A stretch of DNA of 64,000 bases, taken from assembly GCA_030760725.1 (NCBI GenBank), contig JASWHV010000016.1, positions 18,405,084-18,469,083 of the forward strand, written 5' to 3'. This DNA comes from Neostapfia colusana (lineage: Eukaryota > Streptophyta > Magnoliopsida > Poales > Poaceae). Below, one piece after another: positions 46,530 through 57,064 of the stretch. The translations under genes were made by a program, and so were the position numbers. Positions within the stretch are counted from its first letter, which is position 1; every line of letters begins with the position of its first letter. The notes beneath the pieces were generated by a model, which saw nothing but the letters and a program-made list of their open reading frames with translations, did no database searches and had not been told where the DNA came from.

Positions 46530-46769
46530 TGTAGAGTTATGTTCTTTATTTACGACGGCTTCTTTACTTACGATGGTTTAGCTTTTAGCTGTCGTAAATG
46601 GTACTTAAATTTTGTCTGTCATTTTATTTACGACGGCCAAGAGCCAGCGATCGTCGTAAGTTAGTAAACGTATGATGGCTACCACACACCGTCGTAAGTA
46701 CGTTAATTTACGACGGCTGACCCACGTAAATAAATTAAGCCGTCATAAAATGTTGATTTTCCTGTAGTG
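46530..46769. repeat. First (internal) right-end-like terminus of CACTA-2
   Basis: Subterminal repeats (TTTACGACGGC, TTACGATGG, GTCGTAAATGG..) ending GATTTTCCTGTAGTG at 46769, the same end sequence as at 47904. The next three bases (AAG) do not match TAT, so this is not the end used in the last insertion. Confidence 0.85.
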
Positions 46770-47640
46770 AAGCGCCGCGGCTGCGGCTTGCGGCCGGCGG
46801 TGGAGGCGGCGGCGACGGGCGACGATGGAGGTGGCGGCGGAGGTCAGCTCGGGGCAGGGCTGAGAGTCTGGCTCGGGCTCGGGCTCAGGCTGAGCAGCCC
46901 AAGTGCCCACGACCTTCGGATCTAATCCAACGATCCACGCGTTCTATAAGGGTCATGAAAAACAGCCCACAACCCTAATGCACTCATTTTCATCCCCCTC
47001 CCTCTCTCCTCTCCAGAGCACGGCGGGGGGCCGGCGGCGCCTTGCAGCGACGGCGGCGGGCAGAGGCGGCGCCGGCATCGGCGACGCTCGGCCAGGCGAG
47101 GTGAGCCGCCCATGCATCCCCCCACCACCGACTGGACGCCTAGGCGTCGGTACGCTGTCGGCGACGGCGGGGGCTGGTGGCAGCGGGGCCGGGGATAAAG
47201 CAAAAACAATGTGTTTAAACAACTAATCAATCAATTAACTAAATTAAATAACTAAAATCAGAAACAATTATTAATTTATACCAAATAATTAGCAACTAAA
47301 CTAATTATCTACTAAATACATACAAATTGATTAAGTAATAAATATTTTATCTAATCTAACTAACAACTAATTACAAAACTAAAAAATTACCTGATCCGGT
47401 TTGGCGACGACGGCTGCTCGGCGCCTCGGGGCGGCGCCCGGCGGCTCGGGGCGGGGTCAGGGCGGCCCGGGGTGGCTCGGGCGGTGCTGGCGGCGCCGGC
47501 TGGCTCGGGGGCGGCGCCGGCCGGCTCGGGAGCGGCGCTGGGCGGTGCAGCGGCGGCGCCAGGCGGCGGCTAGCCGGCGGCTTGGCGGCGGCGGGCGGTG
47601 CTGCGGTGCTCGGGCTCGGGCTAATTAGCCCGAGCCCGGG
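46770..47640. other. GC-rich segment between the two CACTA-2 right ends
   Basis: About 870 bp: GC-rich blocks at 46770-47200 and 47400-47640 around an AT-rich stretch (47215-47395). Possibly captured host DNA. Frames are long on both strands but low-complexity (Gly/Arg/Ala-rich) and none is recognised. Confidence 0.55.
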
Positions 47641-47904
47641 CCGGGGCTTAGGTTAAAACCATCAACTTACGACGGTCACGTAACTTACGATGGCTTAGGT
47701 TATGGCCGCCGTAAGTTACGCTTATTTTACGATGGTGGTGTAACTTACGATGGCTTAGGGTTGCGGCCGTCATAAGTTATCGTTATCTTACGATGGTCCA
47801 TTAACTTACGACGGCCATGGGCCGGTAGCCGTCATAAATTAGTTTACTTACTTAGCCGTCGTAAATAACAGTGGCCGTCGTAAGGTGTGACGTTTCCTGT
47901 AGTG
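47641..47904. repeat. Outer right terminus of CACTA-2
   Basis: Subterminal repeats (AACTTACGACGG, TTACGATGGC, CCGTCGTAAAT) ending TTTCCTGTAGTG, followed by the TSD TAT. Confidence 0.88.
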
Positions 47905-47907
47905 TAT

Positions 47908-48170
47908 GTTGTTAGGGCTTGTTAGACAAAGAATGATAGAGAGAAGAGTGACAAATGAAATGCGTATGTCAGGACTACAACGATTGAAGTCACATCGTTG
48001 AAAAAGTATGCACCTGGAATGCAACAAAAAAACTGTTCATGAATATATATTTGTAAAGAAGAAGTGCATGAGTAAACAATGAACACATACATATATATTT
48101 CACGGTTCGATCCACTCGATGAATTCTATGACAAACCTACTACGTGTATTGAAGCGGGCTAGCAAAAGCA
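47908..48170 (+). repeat. Tandem repeat unit 1, right half
   Basis: Continues unit 1 beyond CACTA-2. About 47908-48060 corresponds to about 48665-48860 of unit 2 (GTTAGGGCT.., AAGTCACATC.TT, ACCTG.A.TG.AACAA). No gene is supported. Confidence 0.65.
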
Positions 48171-48179
48171 ATCAGTAAT

Positions 48180-49080
48180 AAAACTAGGGCTATGGCAGCA
48201 GTGTGCCGTCTAAAGTTTTATGCATGTATCATAGCGCGTGCATATATATACAAGTATACTCTGTGCATGCATGTATGCATTAGGTGTGGCAATTTATGAA
48301 CTGTTCCATGCCTTCCACCTTATTATTTCTATGAGTAGAATGCACCAGAAGTTCATGAACTTGCCCAGATGTGTCATACAGGTCCACAAAAATTTTATTT
48401 TACATTTATAGGTTCATTAACTTTTCCATGAGTGTCAACTGAGTTCATGAACTTTTCTTTGTAGTTATAGGAGCTTGAACCTTTTAAGTAGTACACTACA
48501 CGAAAATATCCTTTCATCAGTCAATTAACTCCAAACAAAAGTATAACGAGTTCTTGCTAGAGATGAGCATTGAGTTGCAACCGCTATGAAGAGGTGAAGG
48601 AGCTCACCATGTTGTCTGTCAGGGAAGCCTCGAAAGAAAGCAACAGCCCTACTAATTCTCTCTTTGTAGTGTTTCTTGGCCACTTAAAGAGAGGGAGAGG
48701 ATGGACATATGGAATACATATGTTAGGGCTATGAGGATCTGGGTCACATCATTTAATAAATACGGACCTGCAGTGTAACAACTAAGAGGTTCATGCACCT
48801 ATAATTCTAAAGAAAATGTTCATGGATCTAAATAACACGGTTGTACATGTTCATATTTGTAGAAAATTCAAAGTAAAAGTTTTTGGTTCTGAATGACATA
48901 ACTGGGCAAGTTCATGTACCTCTGGTAAATTGAACCTTATTAATAAAAACAACGTGTTGCATAAAATGCTAAATGTATAGTCACCACTCATTTAACAATG
49001 AGTCATGTAAGAATTACAGGATCTAACAAAACATAAAGACGTGCCTACATCTTTAGATTGTTATAGTTTGAAAGTCAAAC
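48180..49080 (+). repeat. Tandem repeat unit 2
   Basis: Second, uninterrupted copy of the sequence in unit 1. The CACTA-2 target site lies in the region near 48655-48665. No protein-coding content is supported. Confidence 0.72.
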
Positions 49081-49332
49081 AATACATTAAAGTTGAATCT
49101 TGTTGTTTCCCTAAGCCATTTATAACAGTGTTTTGTCAGAATACGAACCACGTGACCGAGGCTATCAGGGGTACCTCTAATTGGATAACATGAAGGTGGC
49201 AGCTACATAAAAAATAATATGAAGTCGCATAGGGATGTGGTGTTTTGTTTCTATCCCCTTTAACTTGAATGTCGAGAAACCACCACCTCACAGAGCTGCA
49301 GAAAATACCACATATATAAGGGCTAGACTGCA

Positions 49333-49480
49333 TTATCATCCCCGTTTTTTCGCCCGCATCTATGTAGTAGCGATCAAACATACTGTATTTTTTTGGTTCA
49401 TGCAGGTGCACTGCACTATGATGAAAAGTATTTGTACTATGATACAGCTCTTTCACTCAACTGCCAACAACCTAACTTTA
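49333..49480 (+). repeat. Duplicated segment, copy 2, 5' flank of the U6-LINE
   Basis: Matches 40700-40847. Left of it is uninterrupted sequence (CACATATATAAGGGCTAGACTGCA), an empty-site counterpart for the LTR end at 40699. On the right, homology ends at CTTTA (49480), and the U6 sequence begins with the next base. Confidence 0.88.
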
Positions 49481-49583
49481 GCCTCTTCCGAGACATCCGA
49501 TAAAATTGGAACGATACAGAAAAGATTAGCATGGCCCCTGCACAAGGATGACACGCACAAATCTAGGAATGGTCCAAATTTTT
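49481..49583 (+). pseudogene. U6: U6 snRNA pseudogene, full length, 5'-fused to a LINE
   Basis: About 103 bp matching plant U6 snRNA from its first base to the terminal T run: GACATCCGATAAAATTGGAA, CGATACAGA, GATTAGCATGGCCCCTGC, AAGGATGACACGCACAAAT, GGTCCAAATTTTT. The 5' stem-loop is degenerate (GCCTCTTCCGAG for GTCCCTTCGGGG). The spliceosomal ACAGAGA box reads ACAGAAA, a change in an invariant catalytic motif. The AGC triad is kept. No upstream sequence element or TATA at -30, which plant U6 genes need, is seen before it. It is therefore a retro-inserted copy rather than an active gene, and it is joined without a gap to LINE sequence. Confidence 0.93.
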
Positions 49584-49644
49584 AATATCAAGAGTTCGAC
49601 CAGTGGAGAAGCAGCAAGTTGTGGCACGTGCCAACAACCACGAA

Positions 49645-52064
49645 ATGGCTAGCTTCTCTCCGCTACCGTTGCTCCCATGCCCACATTCCTCCTCCACCGC
49701 CGGCCACCTCAACCACTTCCTTACGCCGTCATGCCGTCGCCTATAGCTCCTTCTCGCCTTGGCAACCATGTCATTGTTGCACCTGTTGGGGGACAGACCG
49801 CCCGTGAAGCAGGTCAATTGGAACTACGCCATTGGGTGGAGGTTCCAGGAAGAGGTCCTTGCAAGGTTCAACTCCACAGTCCACTACCCCTTATCGTCGG
49901 CAAGGGGATCCTTCCTCCTCCTCACAACCTTCCGCCAGTTCACATTTCGCCTTACGGAGAAAGATGTCGAGTGGGCACTCTACTCGGTGCTAGGCAGTTT
50001 GCCAACATGGTTTCACGTCCATTTTGTCCAGAACCGTGACTTCTGCTTCTCGGTGGCCAACAAAGGAGTTGGACTCCTGATCAACTCCCTCCGAAGAATA
50101 ACCACATAGTCATTTGATTTCTACTTCAACCTTTGAGGATGGCGGTCCAAACTGGAAGGTCGATCTTCTTCGTTGGGAAATGGAGGAGAACCGCAGCTGG
50201 ACTCTGGTCACGCGGAAGAAGGCTCCCATGCAGATGGCGCTAAAAAGGTATCTTTCTCCTCACCAATTCGTCTTCCTTCACCGGCCACCTGGGACTCCAA
50301 CCATGCTCGGGGTTTTTGGATCGGAGGCATTTTCTGACTGACACCAACTTCTGCCATCTCCCATGGGAAGATCTTATCGGCTTTTTTTTGTTCGTGCTGA
50401 CATTGCCCCAGAAGCTCACCGGAGTTGCCTTCTCCGGCGTCCCCGAGTTCTGGCCGTTGGGATGAGACGTCCACCGGTGCATTCAGTGAGGGTTCTTCAA
50501 ATCCTTCCCTACCTTCGATCCTGCGGTCCAGCCTCAGTGGCCGTAGCTCTAGCTTGGCGGAACCACCTAGACCTGCTGTCCCCAATGATTCAACCGTGCT
50601 TCCCTTTCAATCCAACATGTCCTTTCACGCAAGTGTAGGTTCATACAAGACGGAGCTTAACTGCTGCTCTTCCTACCGACGTGCGGAGAAAAACATGTCC
50701 CAGTCTTGGAGCCCTCGCCTGCGAGTTCCCAACACCACACGCATCTGGACCAGTCGACAGCTCATTAAGGATAGGAGAACTACTCTGGTGACACATACCA
50801 CTCCGACCAATGCGTCGACCAGACAGTGCTTCAAGTGTCTGGGTTTCGGGCATCTCTGTTTCCAATGCACCGATCAGGTTAGGTGTAACCTTTGCTACCG
50901 ATATGGACACATAAGGAGATTTTGTAGCAATCTCGCGCAGAGGAGGATGGTCTGGGTCCTGAAGGGTGCAGTAAAGTAAACGGTGAGGGAGAGGACCTCT
51001 ATAAACTCACCCCTGCCCCATCCTTGGCTATAGTTCCATTCGCCCTAGCAAACTCATCCCTACTCAGCGCTTCCAACAACAACATCAACAACACCTCGCC
51101 CCAAACCCGCATGGCTAACTTCACCATTGATCCAACATGTTTCCTTCCCAACGAGCAGTTTGAGATTTTTTATAGTGGCCACGACCGACTGGTGCGTGCT
51201 ATGGTTCACCTTCCGGGCGTTCACCATGTGCTGCACGAAGAATATATCATCGCAGTGGATGGTGATGACATTGTCCAGCTGGGTTCCTATGCCTACTACA
51301 ATAACAGGATCAGAGATCATATTGAAGACGTGCTTGGTATACAAGTTCGTTCTGCCTGCCTGACACCTCTTGGCATTGTTCTTTTCTGGCTGGGTTCTTC
51401 CTTCTATCGGGACTCCCTGCTCTTGGATGGACCAATTGTGGTGGAGGGCGTCACAATAAATTTGTTAGGCACGGCTATGGGGTTAACAGATGAGAGAGGA
51501 ACATCTCTCAGGTGGGCTTGTTCTTAATATTGGGTTTTCCTATTGATTACTGTTCTGTCGAAGCAATTGATTGGGTGTTGTCCTGTTTTGGCAAGCTCCT
51601 TCACTGGCAAAATAGCCCGAGGGCTCTGGGGTCTGTCCTAGTGAAGTGCATGTATGACGAGCCCATAATGGTGCCAAGAAGCCTTGTGCTCAGACAAGGC
51701 ACAAAAGATGGACATGCATGGACTTGGTCTTGCCCGGTGTACATCGTCAGCTCGATGCACCCAGGTGGGGACTTCCTGCTGGAAGATGAGCTCCCGGAGG
51801 ACAGCAACCCACACCCACTGCAAGCTGAGGATCAACACAAAGAAGACTTCGCGCCACCGCCAGCGCTGCCTGACCTGCAGTGGGATGAGGTTGCTCAGCA
51901 GGAGCAACAGAATCATGTCCCAAACCACCAGGGTCCGAACTGGGGCTGGGACGCCTGACCTTAGCCGCCTCAAGAGGAGCAGCAGCTGTCAAATGATGCG
52001 GTCCAGAGTCTTTCTGTACACCACGAATTACCTGAAGAGGAACCACAGGGACCGGAACAGATAG
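49645..52064 (+). pseudogene. LINE ORF1: RNA-binding protein with zinc knuckles and a DUF7597-like region
   Basis: ATG at 49645, with a TAG at codon 34; the frame then continues to 50109 with a domain common at the start of grass LINE ORF1 proteins (FRLTEKDVEWALYSVLGSLP, FCFSVANKGVGLLINSLR), resumed in another frame at about 50125-50210 (GGPNWKVDLLRWE..SWTLV). Two zinc knuckles lie at about 50827-50930 (CFKCLGFGHLCFQC, CNLCYRYGHIRRFC). Then 51024-51527 and 51512-51958 (MANFTIDPTCFLP.., LFLILGFPIDYCSVEAIDW.., WTWSCPVYIVSSMHPGGDF) resemble the DUF7597 family as I remember it. At least four frame breaks. The product would package LINE RNA. 52065-53268 shows no clear domain. Confidence 0.78.
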
Positions 52065-53268
52065 GCAAACATCTCAGGTGATCCTCTGTGGGACGCCAGT
52101 TTACTCCCTGGAAAACATTGCTGATCACTCCACCCGGCCGGCCTGGCTTGACTCTCTGGACTCATCTCCACTCAGGAGAATGCTTTCGGTCGCCTACCCT
52201 CAGTCTAACACTGCATGGTGGATTGCATCCAGCGAGCAGTAGCGCACCCTTGGTCCCTTGGCTTGCATGACAATTCCTGGCATGAGGCCACCCCGTCGAG
52301 GCCTGTCATCACTGAGCTCCCGGAGGAAGAGGCCCCAGATACTTAAGTCAAGTGTGCAGAAGTACCTTTAACAAGTTCCACCCACAGTAACAAAGCAAAT
52401 ACAAGTACAGATGCAGCTCAGGTCAAGGGAAAGATGATCATTAACCCAGAACCCACCCCGACAAGGAGGAAGGCAGCTAAGAAGATGAAGCCCCCCCCCA
52501 CTGGTCTTGACACACTCAGGAGGAGTGCACATATCAGCAAGCTCCTAAAAGGGAAAAGAACAATGGTTGAGTAAGCAACCCCAGAGGAAGAGGCACCCGG
52601 GGTAGAGCAGGGTGACAACTCTAATGCACCAGGTAATCAATTTCCAGGAACTATCAAGTTTCCATCTCTCACAGAACTAGAGCATTCCTCACCCTACTCT
52701 GAGATCCCATCCTCAACTCTACAGGAGGTGGCGGTATCCATCTGACGACGTGCCACCTGAGGTGGCACGTGAAAAGATATCTCGACAGGACTGAGAGGAC
52801 GCTGTTGGGAGTAGTGGCTCGGTGCCACTACACGAATCCAGCTGATGGATACTACAACTTTTGGAATGAGGTCCAGTCTCTCGGAAGAAGCTACAATCGA
52901 TGAAGTCGGTATTTTCGGGCCCTGTACTGTATGTTGTCTCATGAGACTCATTTTGTTACTAGACCTTTTGTGGAATGCTGCAAGTGCCTGAGACTCTTGT
53001 GTGTGAACTTTGTAATGATGTCCTCCTTGGTCAGGGGAGGCCTACTACTAATGTAAGAACTGCTTGTGGGAATGGAGATAGTACCCTCACTGTGGAGTGC
53101 AGTGGAAATCTAGTGTACACCTTGGCAGGGATCCCTCTGGGCATGCCTAGCAGGAGGAGGGAGCAGCCAACCACAGTTGGCTTGGACCAGGGAGGGTCCC
53201 CCCTCGCAACTCTCCTACGAGGCCTTATAGGCCTAGTTTGATCAACTCACCCTACATTGGTTGTTATC
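52065..53268 (+). other. LINE region between ORF1 and ORF2
   Basis: Probably the decayed ORF1 C-terminus and the linker to ORF2. One frame at 52975-53241 is open (ETLVCELCNDVLLGQGRP..), but I recognise no domain. Confidence 0.5.
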
Positions 53269-55861
53269 ATGACGCACACCCATAATAGTCGAAACTGGAA
53301 CATACTCAACTGGAACATAAGAGGAATAAATGACCAAGCCAAGCACCAAGCAGTCAGAGCAGAGATATAGGAAGCTACTGAGTGCAATGTGATATGTATC
53401 CAAGAGATGAAGAAAGAAAGAATAGACAATGCATTTATAAAGAAGATTGCTCCTAGGAGAATTGACAAGTTTGTTACTCACCGTAGAAAGGGGCTTCCAG
53501 GGGGGTTCTCGTAGCATGGAATGGGAGCATACGAGAAGGACAAGTCATGGAGACCACAGATCATGCGATCATGGTGCTCTTTACCTCAAGACACAATGGA
53601 CTGCATTGGAAACTCACTACGGTTTATGGGCCAACACATGGACAGCCAAGGGAAGAATTCATTCAATGGATGGAAAGCCTACAAATCAACCCAGATGAGC
53701 TATGGACGTTAATAGGCGACTTCAACTTTTACAGAAGCATAGAAGATCGGAATAGGCCGGGAGCAATCTTTAGTGACATGCAAACATTCAACAATATTAT
53801 ACAACACCAAGTCTTAATGGAAATACCACTCAAAGGGAGAAATTACACCTGGATCAACATGCAAGACACCCCACTATTGGAACAGTTGGACTGGTGTTCC
53901 ACAACTTTACAATGGACCATCACCTTCCCAAATACCACTTTGTTACCCCTGGCGAGGACCACATCCGATCAAATCCCTTGTGTGGCTCGGATCAGTACTC
54001 ATATTCCCAAAACCAACTATTTAGATTCAAAAATTACTGGATACAACACTCACAATTCATGGACCTGGTCAAAACATCTTGGGAGGCACCTCTTCCACAA
54101 ATTAATAATGCCAAGAAGATTACTGCAAAGCTTAAAGGACTGAGGTATGCACTCAGGACTTGGAGCAGAAACCTAGATAGCCTAGCAAAATTGATCATAG
54201 CATGCAACGAAGTCATCTTGATTATGGATAAGCTAGAGGAACAAAGATGTCTTTTTCAACAAGAAAAAAGATTCACATATCTCATTAAGACTCAGGTCAA
54301 ACAACTCATACAACAGAAAAATGAGTACTGGAGACAAAGGTACACTGTCAGGTGGACTAAACTAGGAGATGAACCCACAAATTTTTTCTTGGCTGCAGCT
54401 ACGGAAAGATTTAGGCACAACATGATCATATTGATTCAGGATAGGGATGGAAGATAACTGATTGAACATAAGGAGAAGGAAGCAATTCTATGGACTGAAT
54501 TCAGAGAAAGGTTAGGCACCCCGGAACCGGTGCAGTCATGGGCCCAACTTCAGGACATGATACACCAGTCTCCCACACTTGGGGACCTATGTGATCATAT
54601 ATCTAGGGATGAAACAGATAATGCCTTGAAAAATATGGCAGGTGATAAGGCTCCAGGTCCGGATGGTTTCAACACAACGTTTTTTGAAACTTGCTAGCAG
54701 ATCATCAAGGAGGATATCTACAATCTATGCTCTGATTTCTTTTAAGGCACAGTGAGTCTACAACCTATAAACTCCTCATACATCACCTTGATCCCGAAGG
54801 TTGGGAATCCATCTAAGGTTACCGACTATAGACCAATTTCCCTGCTCAACACCCCTGCCAAACTGATTACCATGGTACTATCCATTCGCCTATAGAGCAA
54901 GATCAAAGAAACAATACACATAAACCAGTATGGATTCACCTAACATAGAACAATCCAAGATTGTATGGCATGGGCTTATGAATAGATCTATCAATGCAGC
55001 AAGTCCATAGAAAGTATAGTGGTTCTCAAACTTGATTTCGAGAAGGCATTTAACATGATTGAGCACAGCTTTATACTAACAATGTTACAGTACATGGGCT
55101 TCCCAGAGCAGTGTTTTCATTTGACCAGAGATATCCTATCATCAGCTAACTCAGCTGTACTACTTAATGCAGTGTGCCAGGAAAAGTCTTCCACTGTAAG
55201 TGAGGAGTGAGGCAGGGTGACCCCTAGCTTGTCTCCTTTACTATTTGTTCTTGCAGCTGAGGTATTGCATGTTCTGGTTAAAAAAGCTGCTGGGATAGGA
55301 ATGTTATCAGTGCCCATCAGGCAACCGGACAGTATGAAATTTTTGATTGTGCAATACGCCGATGATATGATCCTCAACGCATCTCAGCGTGAACTTCATT
55401 TCCTCAAAAGTTTACTACGTACTATAGGACATGCCACAGGTCTAAGAGTGAATTGGAGGAAGTCTTGCCTAATGCCGGTCAACTTAAGTCAAGAACAATC
55501 TAATTTGATGGATGGCTCTTTGGGATGTCAAATTGGCAACTTTCAATTTACCTATTTAGGACCCCCAATGGGGCTGACAAGGCCAAAAGCGGAAGACTTT
55601 GCCTTAATTGTGACTAAAATAGAGAGGAAGCTCACCTCTGCAGCTACTTGGCTATCAATGGGGGGAGATGCACTTTAATCAATAGTGTCATCACCATTCT
55701 GATCTATGCAATGTGCACACTCAAGCTAAACAAACAGGTGATACATGCCATTGACAAGGTCAGAAAACTTTGCCTCTGGAGAGGCTCAGATATTGCTGGA
55801 AAAGGCAAGCCGCTGGTGGCCTGGAGAGGTGTCACTTCCCCGCTAGACAATGGTGGATTAG
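53269..55861 (+). pseudogene. LINE ORF2: AP-endonuclease and reverse transcriptase, 5' part
   Basis: Starts MTHTHNSRNWNILNWNIRGI: the N-terminal N-W-N-I-R-G motif of the LINE endonuclease. It is followed by CIQEMKK, TVYGPTHG, IGDFNFYRS and LDWC. A frameshift falls around 53890-53960, then the linker helix region (54050-54457). RT motifs: GPDGFNTTFF, ITLIPKVGNPSKVTDYRPIS, VLKLDFEKAFNMIEH, SPLLFVLAAEV, and catalytic YADD at about 55355. There are several in-frame stops at 53371, 54456 and 54700-54990 and in the interval 55200-55215, so it is inactive. Element C is inserted at 55862 with ATTAG duplicated. Confidence 0.92.
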
Positions 55862-57049
55862 TGTGACACCCGGTTCCAAAAATAGAACCAAGTGAATGCA
55901 TATGTGTGCCCAGGATGTTCATCACACATACACATGTAATCCACAAACTGAATCCAGAATATAACCACGAATAAATAGTGTTTAAGTACTTTATTACAAT
56001 TACCCAAAGTCTCACTCATGAATCTCTAACTTATTCTTGCAGCGGAAGACTCTAACGACAGCGGGAATAACTAAACAGCAGGCTCCAATCTTCATCTCCA
56101 CAGGCATATCGACGGTAGTCCGCACGCCTAGTACTCCACATGGTCCTCGAAGTACTCATCTCCTGTAGCTGATGTTTATGTGGTAATGCAAGGGTGAGCA
56201 CATGTCATACTCAGCAAGTGCGGGAAAAGTATGAGATGTAGATTGCAACATGGTAGGAAATAAAAAGGCTCATTGCAGCAAGCAAGTTTTATTTCATAAA
56301 CATAGTAAAACAGCAACTATTTCTAGGTGAGTTAAATCCCAACATAACCAAGTAGAACAGCAACATTCTTTCATCATAATTCACCATTTATCAAGTCTCA
56401 ACCAGCCATTAATCTTTCTCAAATTCATCTCATACTCATGAATATTCATAACCATCTCATATTCATATAACCGAAACCAATTTCATTGTCATGACCCAAA
56501 ACAGTCCCAAAAACAATCCCAATGACCATACCCAAATGTCCATCCCAAGTTTTGCCTCTAATCATGGAAGTTGGCCAGGTGCTTGTGACCGGAAGCACGA
56601 CTATCATGATAGTTTTACACTCTACAGAGGTGGCACCACTTAACCCACAAGTTTGTTATTTCGTCACCCGTCGGCGACTAAAAAGAAACTCCATTACACC
56701 AGTACACAACCGTCGTTGTATGGCCAAGAGATCACAAAATAGCCTTTACAAAGGGGTGACTAGGATGTACGGACCCATTGAGGTTTCACCGGCAGGCTCG
56801 AATCACCATTCTCCCACCCACGGGCCCCCTCTCCATTTCTATGCCCCATTCTCCATTTCTATATTCCTTCTCCATTTCTCTGGTTTTTCCTCCATTTCTA
56901 TGATTCCTTCCTCCATTTCTATGGTTCTTTCTCCATTTCTATGGTTCTTTCTCCATTTCTATAGTTCTTTCTCCATTTCTACTTCTTTATAATGCTTCTC
57001 TACATGAAAAATGTATGCAATGCATGGAAATGAATTTGAGGGTGTTACA
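55862..57049 (-). repeat. 3' LTR of element C
   Basis: TGTGACACCCGG .. GAGGGTGTTACA on the plus strand. Contains a minisatellite of CTCCATTTCTATGGTTCTTT-type units at about 56829-56985. Confidence 0.94.
56829..56985. repeat. Minisatellite in the element C 3' LTR
   Basis: Units of about 18-21 bp around TTTCTCCATTTCTATGGTTC, roughly eight copies, with variation. The equivalent array in the other LTR (about 62710-62925) is longer, which explains most of the LTR length difference. Confidence 0.85.
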
Positions 57050-57051
57050 AA

Positions 57052-57064
57052 CCTACCCCCCTTA
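57052..57064 (-). other. Polypurine tract of element C
   Basis: Minus strand TTAAGGGGGGTAGG next to the 3' LTR boundary. Confidence 0.82.

Larger units (their letters stand above)
41603..47904 (-). mobile_element. CACTA-2 transposon with 3-bp TSD (TAT)
   Basis: Begins CACTACATGGA at 41603 and ends ..TTTCCTGTAGTG at 47904, inverse of CACTACAGGAAA. TAT precedes (41600-41602) and follows (47905-47907), the 3-bp duplication expected of CACTA elements. Subterminal repeats ACTTACGACGG lie at both ends. Inside, on the minus strand, are a deleted TNP2 gene fused to a Transposase_24-type gene. A second CACTA-type right end lies at 46761-46769. Without a catalytic core it must depend on an autonomous relative. 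Confidence 0.93.

Noticed and set aside
48492..48520. A third CACTA terminus (CACTACACGAAAAT)
   Set aside because: No subterminal repeats follow and the surrounding sequence aligns with tandem unit 1, where the string is not present as a terminus.
49481..49583. A functional U6 snRNA gene
   Set aside because: The ACAGAGA box is altered, the 5' stem is degenerate, and no USE or TATA promoter element lies upstream.
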